From contig JANJWV010000208.1 of NCBI GenBank assembly GCA_024709365.1, forward strand, positions 1-33,074: a stretch of DNA of 33,074 nt, in the 5' to 3' direction. This DNA is from Desulfomicrobium sp. Its GTDB lineage: Bacteria; Desulfobacterota; Desulfovibrionia; Desulfovibrionales; Desulfomicrobiaceae. A program made the position numbers and the translations under genes. This document shows, piece after piece, positions 1 through 7,356 of the stretch (the first letter of the stretch is position 1; every line of letters starts with the position of its first letter). A model generated the notes under the pieces. That model was not told the DNA's origin and searched no databases. It saw only the letters and a list, made by a program, of their open reading frames with translations.

Positions 1-24
1 TTTTCCATATGCGACTCGCGCGGT

Positions 25-40
25 CTGCCGCATGCGGCAG
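25..40. repeat. Perfect 16-bp palindrome CTGCCGCATGCGGCAG downstream of the REC gene
   Basis: Read directly; lies about 37 bp past the REC stop codon (minus strand). No clear T-tract, so terminator function is uncertain. Confidence 0.5.
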
Positions 41-76
41 GGGCACAGGTTCATGTGGTCGTATGGGGCGCGCCCG

Positions 77-505
77 TCACGGCGCGGCCAGCACGGAGGT
101 GACGGCTCCGAGGAGTTCCTCCCGCCGGATGGGTTTGCTCAGGCACTGCTTGGCGCCCATGAGTCTGGCCCACTTCAGGTAATCCGTCGCACCGCCGCGC
201 CCTCCGGCGGACATGGCGATGATGCGTATGGCGCTGTCTTCCTTGCGCAGCTCCCGGATGATCTGGATGCCTTCCTTGTCCGGCATGATGAGGTCCGTGA
301 TGACCAGATCGAATTTCCCGCTGCGGTACTTCTGCAGCCCTTCCTCGCCGTTGTAGGCCTGGGCCACCTCGTACCCGGCGGAAACGAGGATTCTGGCCAG
401 GGCCAGACACATGAGCTTGTCGTCGTCGATGACAAGGATACTCTGCATGACGGCCTTCTGTGCGGCATCGCCGGACTCGGGGGGGGTGTTCGCTATTTCA
501 GCCAT
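77..505 (-). CDS. Stand-alone response regulator receiver (REC) domain protein
   Basis: ILVIDDDKLMC...FDLVITDLIMPDKEG...KQCLSKPIRREELL: acidic DD pair, phospho-acceptor Asp in VITDL, conserved K in LSKP. No output domain. Start may be 448 (MQSILVIDDD), which has a GAAGG upstream. Confidence 0.9.
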   Translation of the reverse strand: MAEIANTPPESGDAAQKAVMQSILVIDDDKLMCLALARILVSAGYEVAQAYNGEEGLQKYRSGKFDLVITDLIMPDKEGIQIIRELRKEDSAIRIIAMSAGGRGGATDYLKWARLMGAKQCLSKPIRREELLGAVTSVLAAP

Positions 506-2253
506 ATCTCGACACGGCGGTTTCTTTCCCGGCCGACACGGGATTCGTTGGGTTCCACGGCTTCCTCCTCCCCTGCGGCCAGCACGGTGATGTTGCGCAG
601 GCCCCTGGCCCGAAGCATCCCGGCGACGACCTCGGCGCGCTTGACGGCCACGGCCAGATTGGAGGCGTAATCCCCGACGGAATCGGAAAACCCGACGAGG
701 ATCACGGCCTTGGCGGCGTTGGCCGGCTCCTTCATCATGGCCGCGACCCGGCCGGCGTCCTGCATGGCCTGAGCGTCGGGCTCCAGGCTCGACGACTGGA
801 AACGGAACACGATGGGCAGCCGCTCGGCGCCGTACACCCCGTCAAGGTACTCCTGCAGGACGGCCTTGCGGGTCGCGTCGGGCACGACCTCCCCGTCGAG
901 CTGCACCAGCCTCGGCAGGGGTCCGGTGATGGCCGGGGCCTTGAGGACCGATGGCGCGCCGGGCCGGAAAATCGACGGGAGATTCGAAGCGGCCTGCTGC
1001 GCACCAGAGACATGGGTCTCGACCGCGGCCGTGCCCGCAAGCTCTCCCAGCGTCACGAAACCGAATTTCCCGACGATCCGCTGCCCGGCGTCGGACAGGC
1101 ACAGCCTGATGAACTCCCGGGCGTGGACATTGCGCGAATCGCCCCGGACATAGAGATACATGCTCCTGCTGGCCGGGTAGGCCAGGGAGCGGATGCTGTC
1201 CGCACCGGGGAGAACGGCCTCGGAATCGGCACCGGCCTTGAGGGGCATCTCGCGGCACGGACCGGCCAGGGTGATGCTGCAGAAGCCGATGCCCCAGAGG
1301 TCGCGGGCCACGAACTCGGGCAGCTGGGACTGGACGTCGACCTCGCGCGCGTCGGGGGAAATCGGCCGCGAGCCGAGAAAGACGCTCTCGAAAAAGCCGC
1401 GCGTGGCGAAGGTGTCCTTGAGGGCGAAGACATTGATCTTCGCGGACGGCCCGCCGACCTGATCCCAGTTGGTGATCTCGCCGGCGAAAATTTTCCCCAC
1501 CTGTTCCAGGGTCAGGGCCTTGACCGGGTTGTCCCGGTGCACGACCACGGACACCGCGTCCATGCCGAGCCTGTGCTCGCTCTCGCCGGTGATGGCGTTC
1601 CCGCCCATGGACCTGGCGTCGACGGGCGAGAGCCTGTGCGCGGCCAGGGCCACGTCGCACTGCCCGTCCTTGAGGGCCATGAAGCCGAACTGCGTGCCGC
1701 GGCCCTGGATTTCGATCTTGCGGATCTCCTTGGCGGCGAAGAAAATGCCCTGCACCGAAAATTCGTCCGCCCCCGCGCCCGGGACGACCTTCACCTCGTC
1801 GGCGCCCGACTGCCTGAGATAGAGCTGTGCGAGTTCGGGCGCGAGCCTTCCCGCCAGAGTGCTCGCACCGGAGCAGGTCAGGATGGTCTGCTCCGAAAAG
1901 GGGGTCGGAATGTACACGCCCTCGACGCGCCCGCCGGCATCGCCCTTCTTCAGAATGACGGGCGCCGGGGCTTCCCAGCCGGGAATGTCCTTGAACTCCA
2001 CGAGATAGATGTTCCCGGCGTCCTGCATTTCGCCCGCCGCCTGCCACTGGCTGACCACCCGCCACTGGCCGCCGGCCTGGGCCGCCTCCTGCGGAGCGAT
2101 GGACACCTGCCCGACGATGCGCCCGGATCCCAGGGGCAGCAGATCGGGCCAGACGGCCAGGGCCGCGGCGAAACCGACGGCGATCAGCGCCATCAGGACC
2201 AGCACCACACACCAAGTTTTGCCCGCGGAACGCGCGCCGTCCACTTCAGTCAT
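493..2253 (-). CDS. N-terminally membrane-anchored PstS-like substrate-binding protein fused to a C-terminal OmpA-family domain
   Basis: N-terminal TM segment (VVLVLMALIAVGFAAALAVW); PstS-like region (SGASTLAGRLAPELAQLYL... MDAVSVVVHRDNPVKALTLEQVGKIFAGEITNWDQVGG); C-terminal OmpA-like region (IVFRFQSSSLEPDAQAM...LVGFSDSVGDYASNLAVAVKRAEVVAGMLRARGL...VEPNESRVGRERNRRVEIWLK). Start trimmed from ORF start 2451 to ATG at 2253, which has an AGGAG upstream. Confidence 0.88.
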   Translation of the reverse strand: MTEVDGARSAGKTWCVVLVLMALIAVGFAAALAVWPDLLPLGSGRIVGQVSIAPQEAAQAGGQWRVVSQWQAAGEMQDAGNIYLVEFKDIPGWEAPAPVILKKGDAGGRVEGVYIPTPFSEQTILTCSGASTLAGRLAPELAQLYLRQSGADEVKVVPGAGADEFSVQGIFFAAKEIRKIEIQGRGTQFGFMALKDGQCDVALAAHRLSPVDARSMGGNAITGESEHRLGMDAVSVVVHRDNPVKALTLEQVGKIFAGEITNWDQVGGPSAKINVFALKDTFATRGFFESVFLGSRPISPDAREVDVQSQLPEFVARDLWGIGFCSITLAGPCREMPLKAGADSEAVLPGADSIRSLAYPASRSMYLYVRGDSRNVHAREFIRLCLSDAGQRIVGKFGFVTLGELAGTAAVETHVSGAQQAASNLPSIFRPGAPSVLKAPAITGPLPRLVQLDGEVVPDATRKAVLQEYLDGVYGAERLPIVFRFQSSSLEPDAQAMQDAGRVAAMMKEPANAAKAVILVGFSDSVGDYASNLAVAVKRAEVVAGMLRARGLRNITVLAAGEEEAVEPNESRVGRERNRRVEIWLK

Positions 2254-2296
2254 CGATACTGCTCCTTTCTCGCATCTCCACGTCCGTCCAATCCCG

Positions 2297-2785
2297 TCAG
2301 GGAAGAATGTATCTGCCCAGAACCGTGTCGAAACCGCTCGTGTCCCGGAAAACCGCACCCACCTTGAAACCGCGGACGGAGGTGATCTCGATTTCCTTTT
2401 CCAGGGGAGACTGGTCCTCGTCGTCCAGCAGAAAGCGGATGACCACCACATCGCCCACGCCGAGCGAACATCTCTCGGATTCGAAGCCGATCCCGGTCAG
2501 CGACAGATCGTTGACGTGCACATCCCCCAACGGCTCAAGCGTCTCGAAGGACGCGTAAAGGAGTCCGTGCAGGGAAGTTTCCTTGCGATAAAATTTGCGA
2601 AAATTGAAAGACACTTTGAACTTGTGCGCACAACGCCGGCACGTTGCGTTCACTTTCCAATGGGAGACATCCTTGATCTTCTCGACGTTGATGGATTTTT
2701 CCAGATTGCAGGCCGGACAGCGGAAAGAAACGACGATCTTCCTGTGCACGAAGACTTCGACATCCGATGATTTGCTTTCATTCAT
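2297..2785 (-). CDS. Zinc-ribbon-like + PilZ domain protein
   Basis: CPAC...CRRC zinc-ribbon-like N-terminus, then RKFYR (RxxxR) and NDLSLTGIGF ([D/N]xSxxG) PilZ motifs. Start set to MNESKSS (2785). Confidence 0.8.
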   Translation of the reverse strand: MNESKSSDVEVFVHRKIVVSFRCPACNLEKSINVEKIKDVSHWKVNATCRRCAHKFKVSFNFRKFYRKETSLHGLLYASFETLEPLGDVHVNDLSLTGIGFESERCSLGVGDVVVIRFLLDDEDQSPLEKEIEITSVRGFKVGAVFRDTSGFDTVLGRYILP

Positions 2786-3078
2786 TCTATTCAGTCTCGT
2801 GTTGAAGTGTGCAGGCCGGAAACACACCGGTACCAACCGCCGCCACGACACGGCCGCCCGGCCCGTCTCGTCGGATATTGCCGTTGATGTCACGCACTGC
2901 CGCATGTTTCAAGGGAAAACGGGACACCCGCCTATGCGGGAGCTCCGCGGCCCGGCATCCGTCATGCACGATCCCGACCCGCCCGACGTGTCCGCTCCGC
3001 AGCGCTGTCGCAGACGTCGTCACCACCATTGCCCCGCGTCTGCGGCCATCCATCCCCCCGTTGTCGTCGGATATGCGA

Positions 3079-3105
3079 GATATCATTATCAATCTTTATC
3101 AATAA
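3079..3105. promoter_or_regulatory. Putative Fur-box-like sequence (gatatcattatcaatctttatcaataa)
   Basis: Reverse complement TTATTGATAAAGATTGATAATGATATC resembles GATAATGATAATCATTATC-type Fur boxes (core GATAATGATATC). Lies in an AT-rich intergenic region of an otherwise GC-rich window. Confidence 0.35.
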
Positions 3106-3182
3106 AGCAATCCATATCATGAATTCTCTTCAACACGTTGGTAAAGTGCATGCATATCTCTTGACTGCTGATGTGTTGCCAT

Positions 3183-3200
3183 ATGCGTGGAAGAACGCAT
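3183..3200. repeat. Inverted repeat ATGCGT-N6-ACGCAT upstream of the radical SAM gene
   Basis: Read directly; followed by a TTGACA (3214-3219) that could be a -35 element. Confidence 0.3.
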
Positions 3201-3244
3201 CGTGCGCATCCGGTTGACACCTCCCGACAACTGGACAAGTATTG

Positions 3245-4207
3245 ATGATGCCAAGCGCCCGCCCACTGCAGACACACATCCCGGAGCATGACCGCGCACC
3301 GGGGTTGTGGTCGTCCCGGAACCTGCTGCCCGTGCGCCGGAGGCAGACCGGCGCCGACGGCACCCGCAAGCTGCTCCTGGAACTCGTCGACGGGCAGTCC
3401 GTGGAAACCGTCATCATGACCATGCCCAGGTCGCACACCCTCTGCCTCTCCTCGCAGGTCGGCTGCCCCGTGGGCTGCACCTTCTGCCGCACGGGCGGCT
3501 CGGGCTTCGTCCGCAATCTGACGGCAGACGAGCTCCTGGCCCAGATCGTGACCGCCGGCGAGGAACTCCGCGCCGCCACGGGCCGATGGCCCGAGCGGGC
3601 CGTGTTCATGGGCATGGGCGAACCTCTGCTCAATTTCGCAGCCCTGCGCGGCTGCCTGGAAACCCTCACGCTGGCCAGCGGGCCGCATTTGTCCTGGAGA
3701 AAGATCCTGGTTTCGACAGTCGGCATCCCCGACCGCCTCGACGAACTCGGACGACTGCGGCTGGCCCTGCCCGCCGTCTCCCTGCACGCTTCGACCCAGG
3801 ACCTGCGGGACAGGCTCATGCCCGGCGCGCGGGCATGGCCCCTGCGGGAGCTCATCCCGGCCCTGCTGCGCTACCCCCTGCCCGGACGCGAGCGCATGAC
3901 CGTCGAGTACATCCTCATCCGCGACGCCAACGACACCGACCTGCACGCGCGCAGGCTCCACGAGCTTCTCGGGGACATGCGCGCCAAGATCAACCTCATC
4001 CCGTGCAACCCCGTGCCGGGCGGCCCCCACCGGGCGCCGGACCGGGAACGAACCGAAGGCTTCGCGACCGCCCTCAAGGCCCTGGGCCGCACCGCCTTCG
4101 TGCGGCGCAGCCACGGCCCGGACATCATGGCCGCCTGCGGCCAGCTGCGCGCCCGCCACCTCGCGGACGGGACCGGGACGGACAGCAGCCAGGAGACATC
4201 ACCATGA
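3245..4207 (+). CDS. RlmN/Cfr-family radical SAM protein lacking the usual N-terminal region
   Basis: TLCLSSQVGCPVGCTFCRTGGSGFVRNL (CxxxCxxC cluster plus preceding Cys), VFMGMGEPLLNF, RRSHGPDIMAACGQL (second catalytic Cys). In-frame stop TGA at 3215-3217 rules out an upstream extension. Start 3242 (TTG), 3245 or 3248. Confidence 0.85.
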   Translation: MMPSARPLQTHIPEHDRAPGLWSSRNLLPVRRRQTGADGTRKLLLELVDGQSVETVIMTMPRSHTLCLSSQVGCPVGCTFCRTGGSGFVRNLTADELLAQIVTAGEELRAATGRWPERAVFMGMGEPLLNFAALRGCLETLTLASGPHLSWRKILVSTVGIPDRLDELGRLRLALPAVSLHASTQDLRDRLMPGARAWPLRELIPALLRYPLPGRERMTVEYILIRDANDTDLHARRLHELLGDMRAKINLIPCNPVPGGPHRAPDRERTEGFATALKALGRTAFVRRSHGPDIMAACGQLRARHLADGTGTDSSQETSP

Positions 4208-5571
4208 ACCCACGACGCGTGCACGTCCTGAAATCTGCCACGGAAGGACGAGGGCCGGTGCTGTACTGGATGCACCGCGACTTCCGGGCGGCCGACAACT
4301 GGGGCCTGACACGCGCCAGGCTCGAAGCCCTGCGCCTGGGGCGGCCCGTGGCCGCCGTCTTCTGCCTGGCGCCGTCCTTCGGCGCCGCCACGGCGGCGCA
4401 CTTCGACTTCCTCCTGCAGGGCCTGGAGGAGACCGAAGCGGCCCTGCGCCGGGACGGCATCCCCCTCTTCACCCTGCGCGGAGAGCCAGGCAAGGAGGTC
4501 GCCGCCTTCGCCCGCGCCCACGACGCGGCCCTTGTCGTCACGGACTTCGACCCCCTGCGGGCCAAGCAGGACTGGATCGGCGATCTGCTGAGCGAAAGCG
4601 TCCAGCCGGTCCTGGAAGTGGACTCGCGCAACATCGTCCCGGCCCGTGTGGCCACGGACCGCCGCGAGTACATGGCCAAGACCATCCGGCCCAGAATCCG
4701 GCGGCAGCTGCACGAATTCCTGGACGACTTCCCCGCGCTGCCGCCCCACCCGCACCCATGGCCGGGCGGGATGAGTCCGGCGGACATCGCAGGCCTGCGC
4801 GCCGGCCTGCGGGCCGCCTCCCCCGCGCGCCAGGAGTTCCTCGTGCGGCCGGGCGAGGCCGCGGGGCGGGCTCTGCTCGATGACTTTCTGGATCACCGTC
4901 TGCGCGGCTACCTGGATCGCAACGACCCGAACCGAGACGTCTGCTCCAACCTTTCGGCACACCTGCACTTCGGCATGATCTCGGCCCAACGCGTGGCGCT
5001 CGAAATCATGGGCCGCAAGCTGTCCGGAGAGCACGTGGACTCGTTCCTGGAGGAACTCATCGTCCGCCGCGAGCTTTCGGACAACTTCTGTCTCCACACC
5101 CCGGACTACGACCGCGAGTCCGGCTTCCCGGCCTGGGCCCGGGAAACCCTGCACCGGCACCGCAAGGACCCGCGCCCGGCCGTCTATTCCCCGGAGGAGC
5201 TCGAAGGGGCCCGCACCCACGACCCCCTGTGGAACGCGGCCCAGACCCAGATGGTCCGCTGCGGCAAGATGCACGGGTACCTGCGCATGTACTGGGCCAA
5301 GAAGATCCTGGAGTGGTCGCCGTCGGCCGGGGACGCCTTGCACGCGGCCATCCTCCTCAACGACCGCTACAGCCTCGACGGCCGCGACAGCAACGGGTAC
5401 ACGGGCATCGCCTGGTCCATCGGCGGCGTGCACGACCGCGGCTGGACCGAGCGGCCGGTTTTCGGCAAGATCCGGTACATGAACCTGGCCGGCGCGCGCC
5501 GGAAATTCGACGTCGACCGTTTCGTCCGTTCCTGGCTCCCCGGCCCGGACGCCCCGCCAACCCGACCCTAG
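4204..5571 (+). CDS. phr: Class II-type deoxyribodipyrimidine (CPD) photolyase
   Basis: VLYWMHRDFRAADNWGL, RRELSDNFCLH, CGKMHGYLRMYWAKKILEWS, NGYTGIAWSIGGVHDRGWTERPVFGKIRYMN. ATG overlaps the upstream stop (ATGA) with AGGAG upstream. The 754-aa ORF call starts too early. Confidence 0.93.
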   Translation: MNPRRVHVLKSATEGRGPVLYWMHRDFRAADNWGLTRARLEALRLGRPVAAVFCLAPSFGAATAAHFDFLLQGLEETEAALRRDGIPLFTLRGEPGKEVAAFARAHDAALVVTDFDPLRAKQDWIGDLLSESVQPVLEVDSRNIVPARVATDRREYMAKTIRPRIRRQLHEFLDDFPALPPHPHPWPGGMSPADIAGLRAGLRAASPARQEFLVRPGEAAGRALLDDFLDHRLRGYLDRNDPNRDVCSNLSAHLHFGMISAQRVALEIMGRKLSGEHVDSFLEELIVRRELSDNFCLHTPDYDRESGFPAWARETLHRHRKDPRPAVYSPEELEGARTHDPLWNAAQTQMVRCGKMHGYLRMYWAKKILEWSPSAGDALHAAILLNDRYSLDGRDSNGYTGIAWSIGGVHDRGWTERPVFGKIRYMNLAGARRKFDVDRFVRSWLPGPDAPPTRP

Positions 5572-5580
5572 GAATCCCGA

Positions 5581-7356
5581 ATGCCAGCTTCGCAGGTCCG
5601 GATTCTCCTCGCGCTCTGCCTGACCCTGGCGGTCTGCCTCGGCCCGTTGCCGGGTTTCGCGGCGCCCGTGGAGTACACGGTGGACATCCCGCCGCTGCCC
5701 GAAGACCTCACCCCTCTGCTGGCCTCGGTTTCGGACTGCGTGGGGCTGCGGGAAAACCCTCCGGATTCCCCCGGCCTTCTGCGCAAGCGCATGCGCGGCG
5801 ACATCGAGTCTTTCGCCCGCGCCCTCGACTCGCGAGGGTATTTCCAGGCCTCCATCGAAGGCGAGCTCGACATGGACGCACGCCCGGCAACGGTGCGCTT
5901 CCGCATCGACCCGGGCCCACGCTTCGTCTTCGCCAGGCCCGAACTGGTCCTGCGGCCCGAAGACCCCGTCGCGGGCAGCCTCATGAGCGACACGCTCCGC
6001 GGCATCCAGGCCGGGTCGGGCTACTCCTCGGGCACGGTCCTCGATGTGGAGACCGCCCTCCTCGAACGGCTCAAGGAATACGGGTATCCCTCGCCGGCCC
6101 TGGTTTCGCGCGATGTGGAGGCCGATCACGCCACCCGGGAAGTCCGCGTCGCGTACACCATCGACCCCGGACGGGCCGCGATGTTCGGGGAAACCGAAAT
6201 ATCCGGACTGGAGAGCGTCTCCCGGGAGTTCGTCACCCCTGAACTGGCCTGGAGCGCAGGCGCCCCCTATGACCGGCGGCTGGTGGACAAGACCAGGGAA
6301 AACCTCATCCGCACCGGGCTCTTCCGCTCGGTCCGCATCGACCCGGAGCATCAGCCGGACGCGGCCAGCGTGACCATGCGCGTGTCCCTGCTCGAAGCCC
6401 CGCCGCGTACCGTCCGCGCGGGTCTGTGGCACTACTCGGACCTGGGCCTCGGTGCCGGGCTGGGGTGGACGCACCGCAACATCTTCGGTGCGGGCCAGGA
6501 ACTGCGGCTGGACACGTCGGTCTCGGAAAACCTGCAGCAGGCCGGGTCGGAGCTGATCCTGCCCAACATGGGCAGTCCCCGCCAGAGCCTGGGCCTTGCG
6601 GCCAGGTACAAGAACGAGCTCACCGACGTCTACGACGCCACCAACCTCATCCTGTCCGCCATGGTCCGGCGCCCCCTCTCGGAGTTCGAGGTCGGCTACG
6701 GTCTCGGCTACCGTCTCGCACGCGTGGACGACGACGAAACGCGCACCTTCAACCTCGTCTCGACGCCGCTCATCGCGGAGTACTCGAACGCCGACAACCC
6801 GCTGGAGCCCACCACGGGACTGACCCTGGCCGCCCGTGTCGAGCCCTTCCTCGGCATTGACCGCAGCGACTCGTCCTTCGTGTTCTGGGACGTCTCGGGC
6901 CGCCACTACCTCCCCCTGACCAGGGACAGGTCCCTCGTCCTGGCCACCCGCGGCCGCTACAGCCTCCTGGCCGGCGCCAGCCGGGAGAGCATCCCCGAGG
7001 ACATGCTCCTCTACGCCGGCGGCGGCGGGTCCATCCGCGGGTACGCCTACCAGTACGCAGGCCAGCTCGACGAGGACGACGAGCCCCTGGGCGGCGTGAG
7101 CGCCGTGGACTTCTCCGCTGAACTGCGCTGGCGCATCAACAGGGAGTACGGGTTCGTCGTCTTCGGCGACGGCGGCGGCGCCTTCTCGGGACGCAGCCCG
7201 GCCGAAAAGGAGGAATATTTCTGGGGCACGGGCGCGGGTCTGCGCTACTACACCCCCATCGGCCCCATCCGCCTGGACGTTGCGGTGCCCCTGGACCGCC
7301 GGGACGGCATCGACGACCCGTTCCAGCTCTACATCAGCCTGGGGCAGGCCTTCTGA
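5581..7356 (+). CDS. tamA: TamA-like Omp85 family outer-membrane protein
   Basis: Signal peptide, POTRA-like N-terminal half, C-terminal beta-barrel with GGGGSIRGYAYQ and terminal F (ISLGQAF). Directly followed by a tamB-like gene. Confidence 0.9.
   Translation: MPASQVRILLALCLTLAVCLGPLPGFAAPVEYTVDIPPLPEDLTPLLASVSDCVGLRENPPDSPGLLRKRMRGDIESFARALDSRGYFQASIEGELDMDARPATVRFRIDPGPRFVFARPELVLRPEDPVAGSLMSDTLRGIQAGSGYSSGTVLDVETALLERLKEYGYPSPALVSRDVEADHATREVRVAYTIDPGRAAMFGETEISGLESVSREFVTPELAWSAGAPYDRRLVDKTRENLIRTGLFRSVRIDPEHQPDAASVTMRVSLLEAPPRTVRAGLWHYSDLGLGAGLGWTHRNIFGAGQELRLDTSVSENLQQAGSELILPNMGSPRQSLGLAARYKNELTDVYDATNLILSAMVRRPLSEFEVGYGLGYRLARVDDDETRTFNLVSTPLIAEYSNADNPLEPTTGLTLAARVEPFLGIDRSDSSFVFWDVSGRHYLPLTRDRSLVLATRGRYSLLAGASRESIPEDMLLYAGGGGSIRGYAYQYAGQLDEDDEPLGGVSAVDFSAELRWRINREYGFVVFGDGGGAFSGRSPAEKEEYFWGTGAGLRYYTPIGPIRLDVAVPLDRRDGIDDPFQLYISLGQAF

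Noticed and set aside
25-40. 16-bp palindrome as an intrinsic terminator of the REC gene
   Set aside because: No adjacent T-tract and almost no loop; kept only as a repeat.
460-2367. 635-aa plus-strand ORF
   Set aside because: Antisense to the PstS-OmpA fusion; compositional artefact of GC-rich codon usage.
3119-3217. Small plus-strand ORF MNSLQHVGKVHAYLLTADVLPYAWKNASCASG in frame with the RlmN-like gene
   Set aside because: No RBS, AT-rich codon usage unlike neighbours, no similarity I recognise to RlmN N-termini; cannot be supported as a gene or as a split N-terminus.
3871-6906. 1011-aa minus-strand ORF
   Set aside because: Antisense to radical SAM, photolyase and tamA; Gly/Arg/Val/His-rich shadow sequence without motifs.
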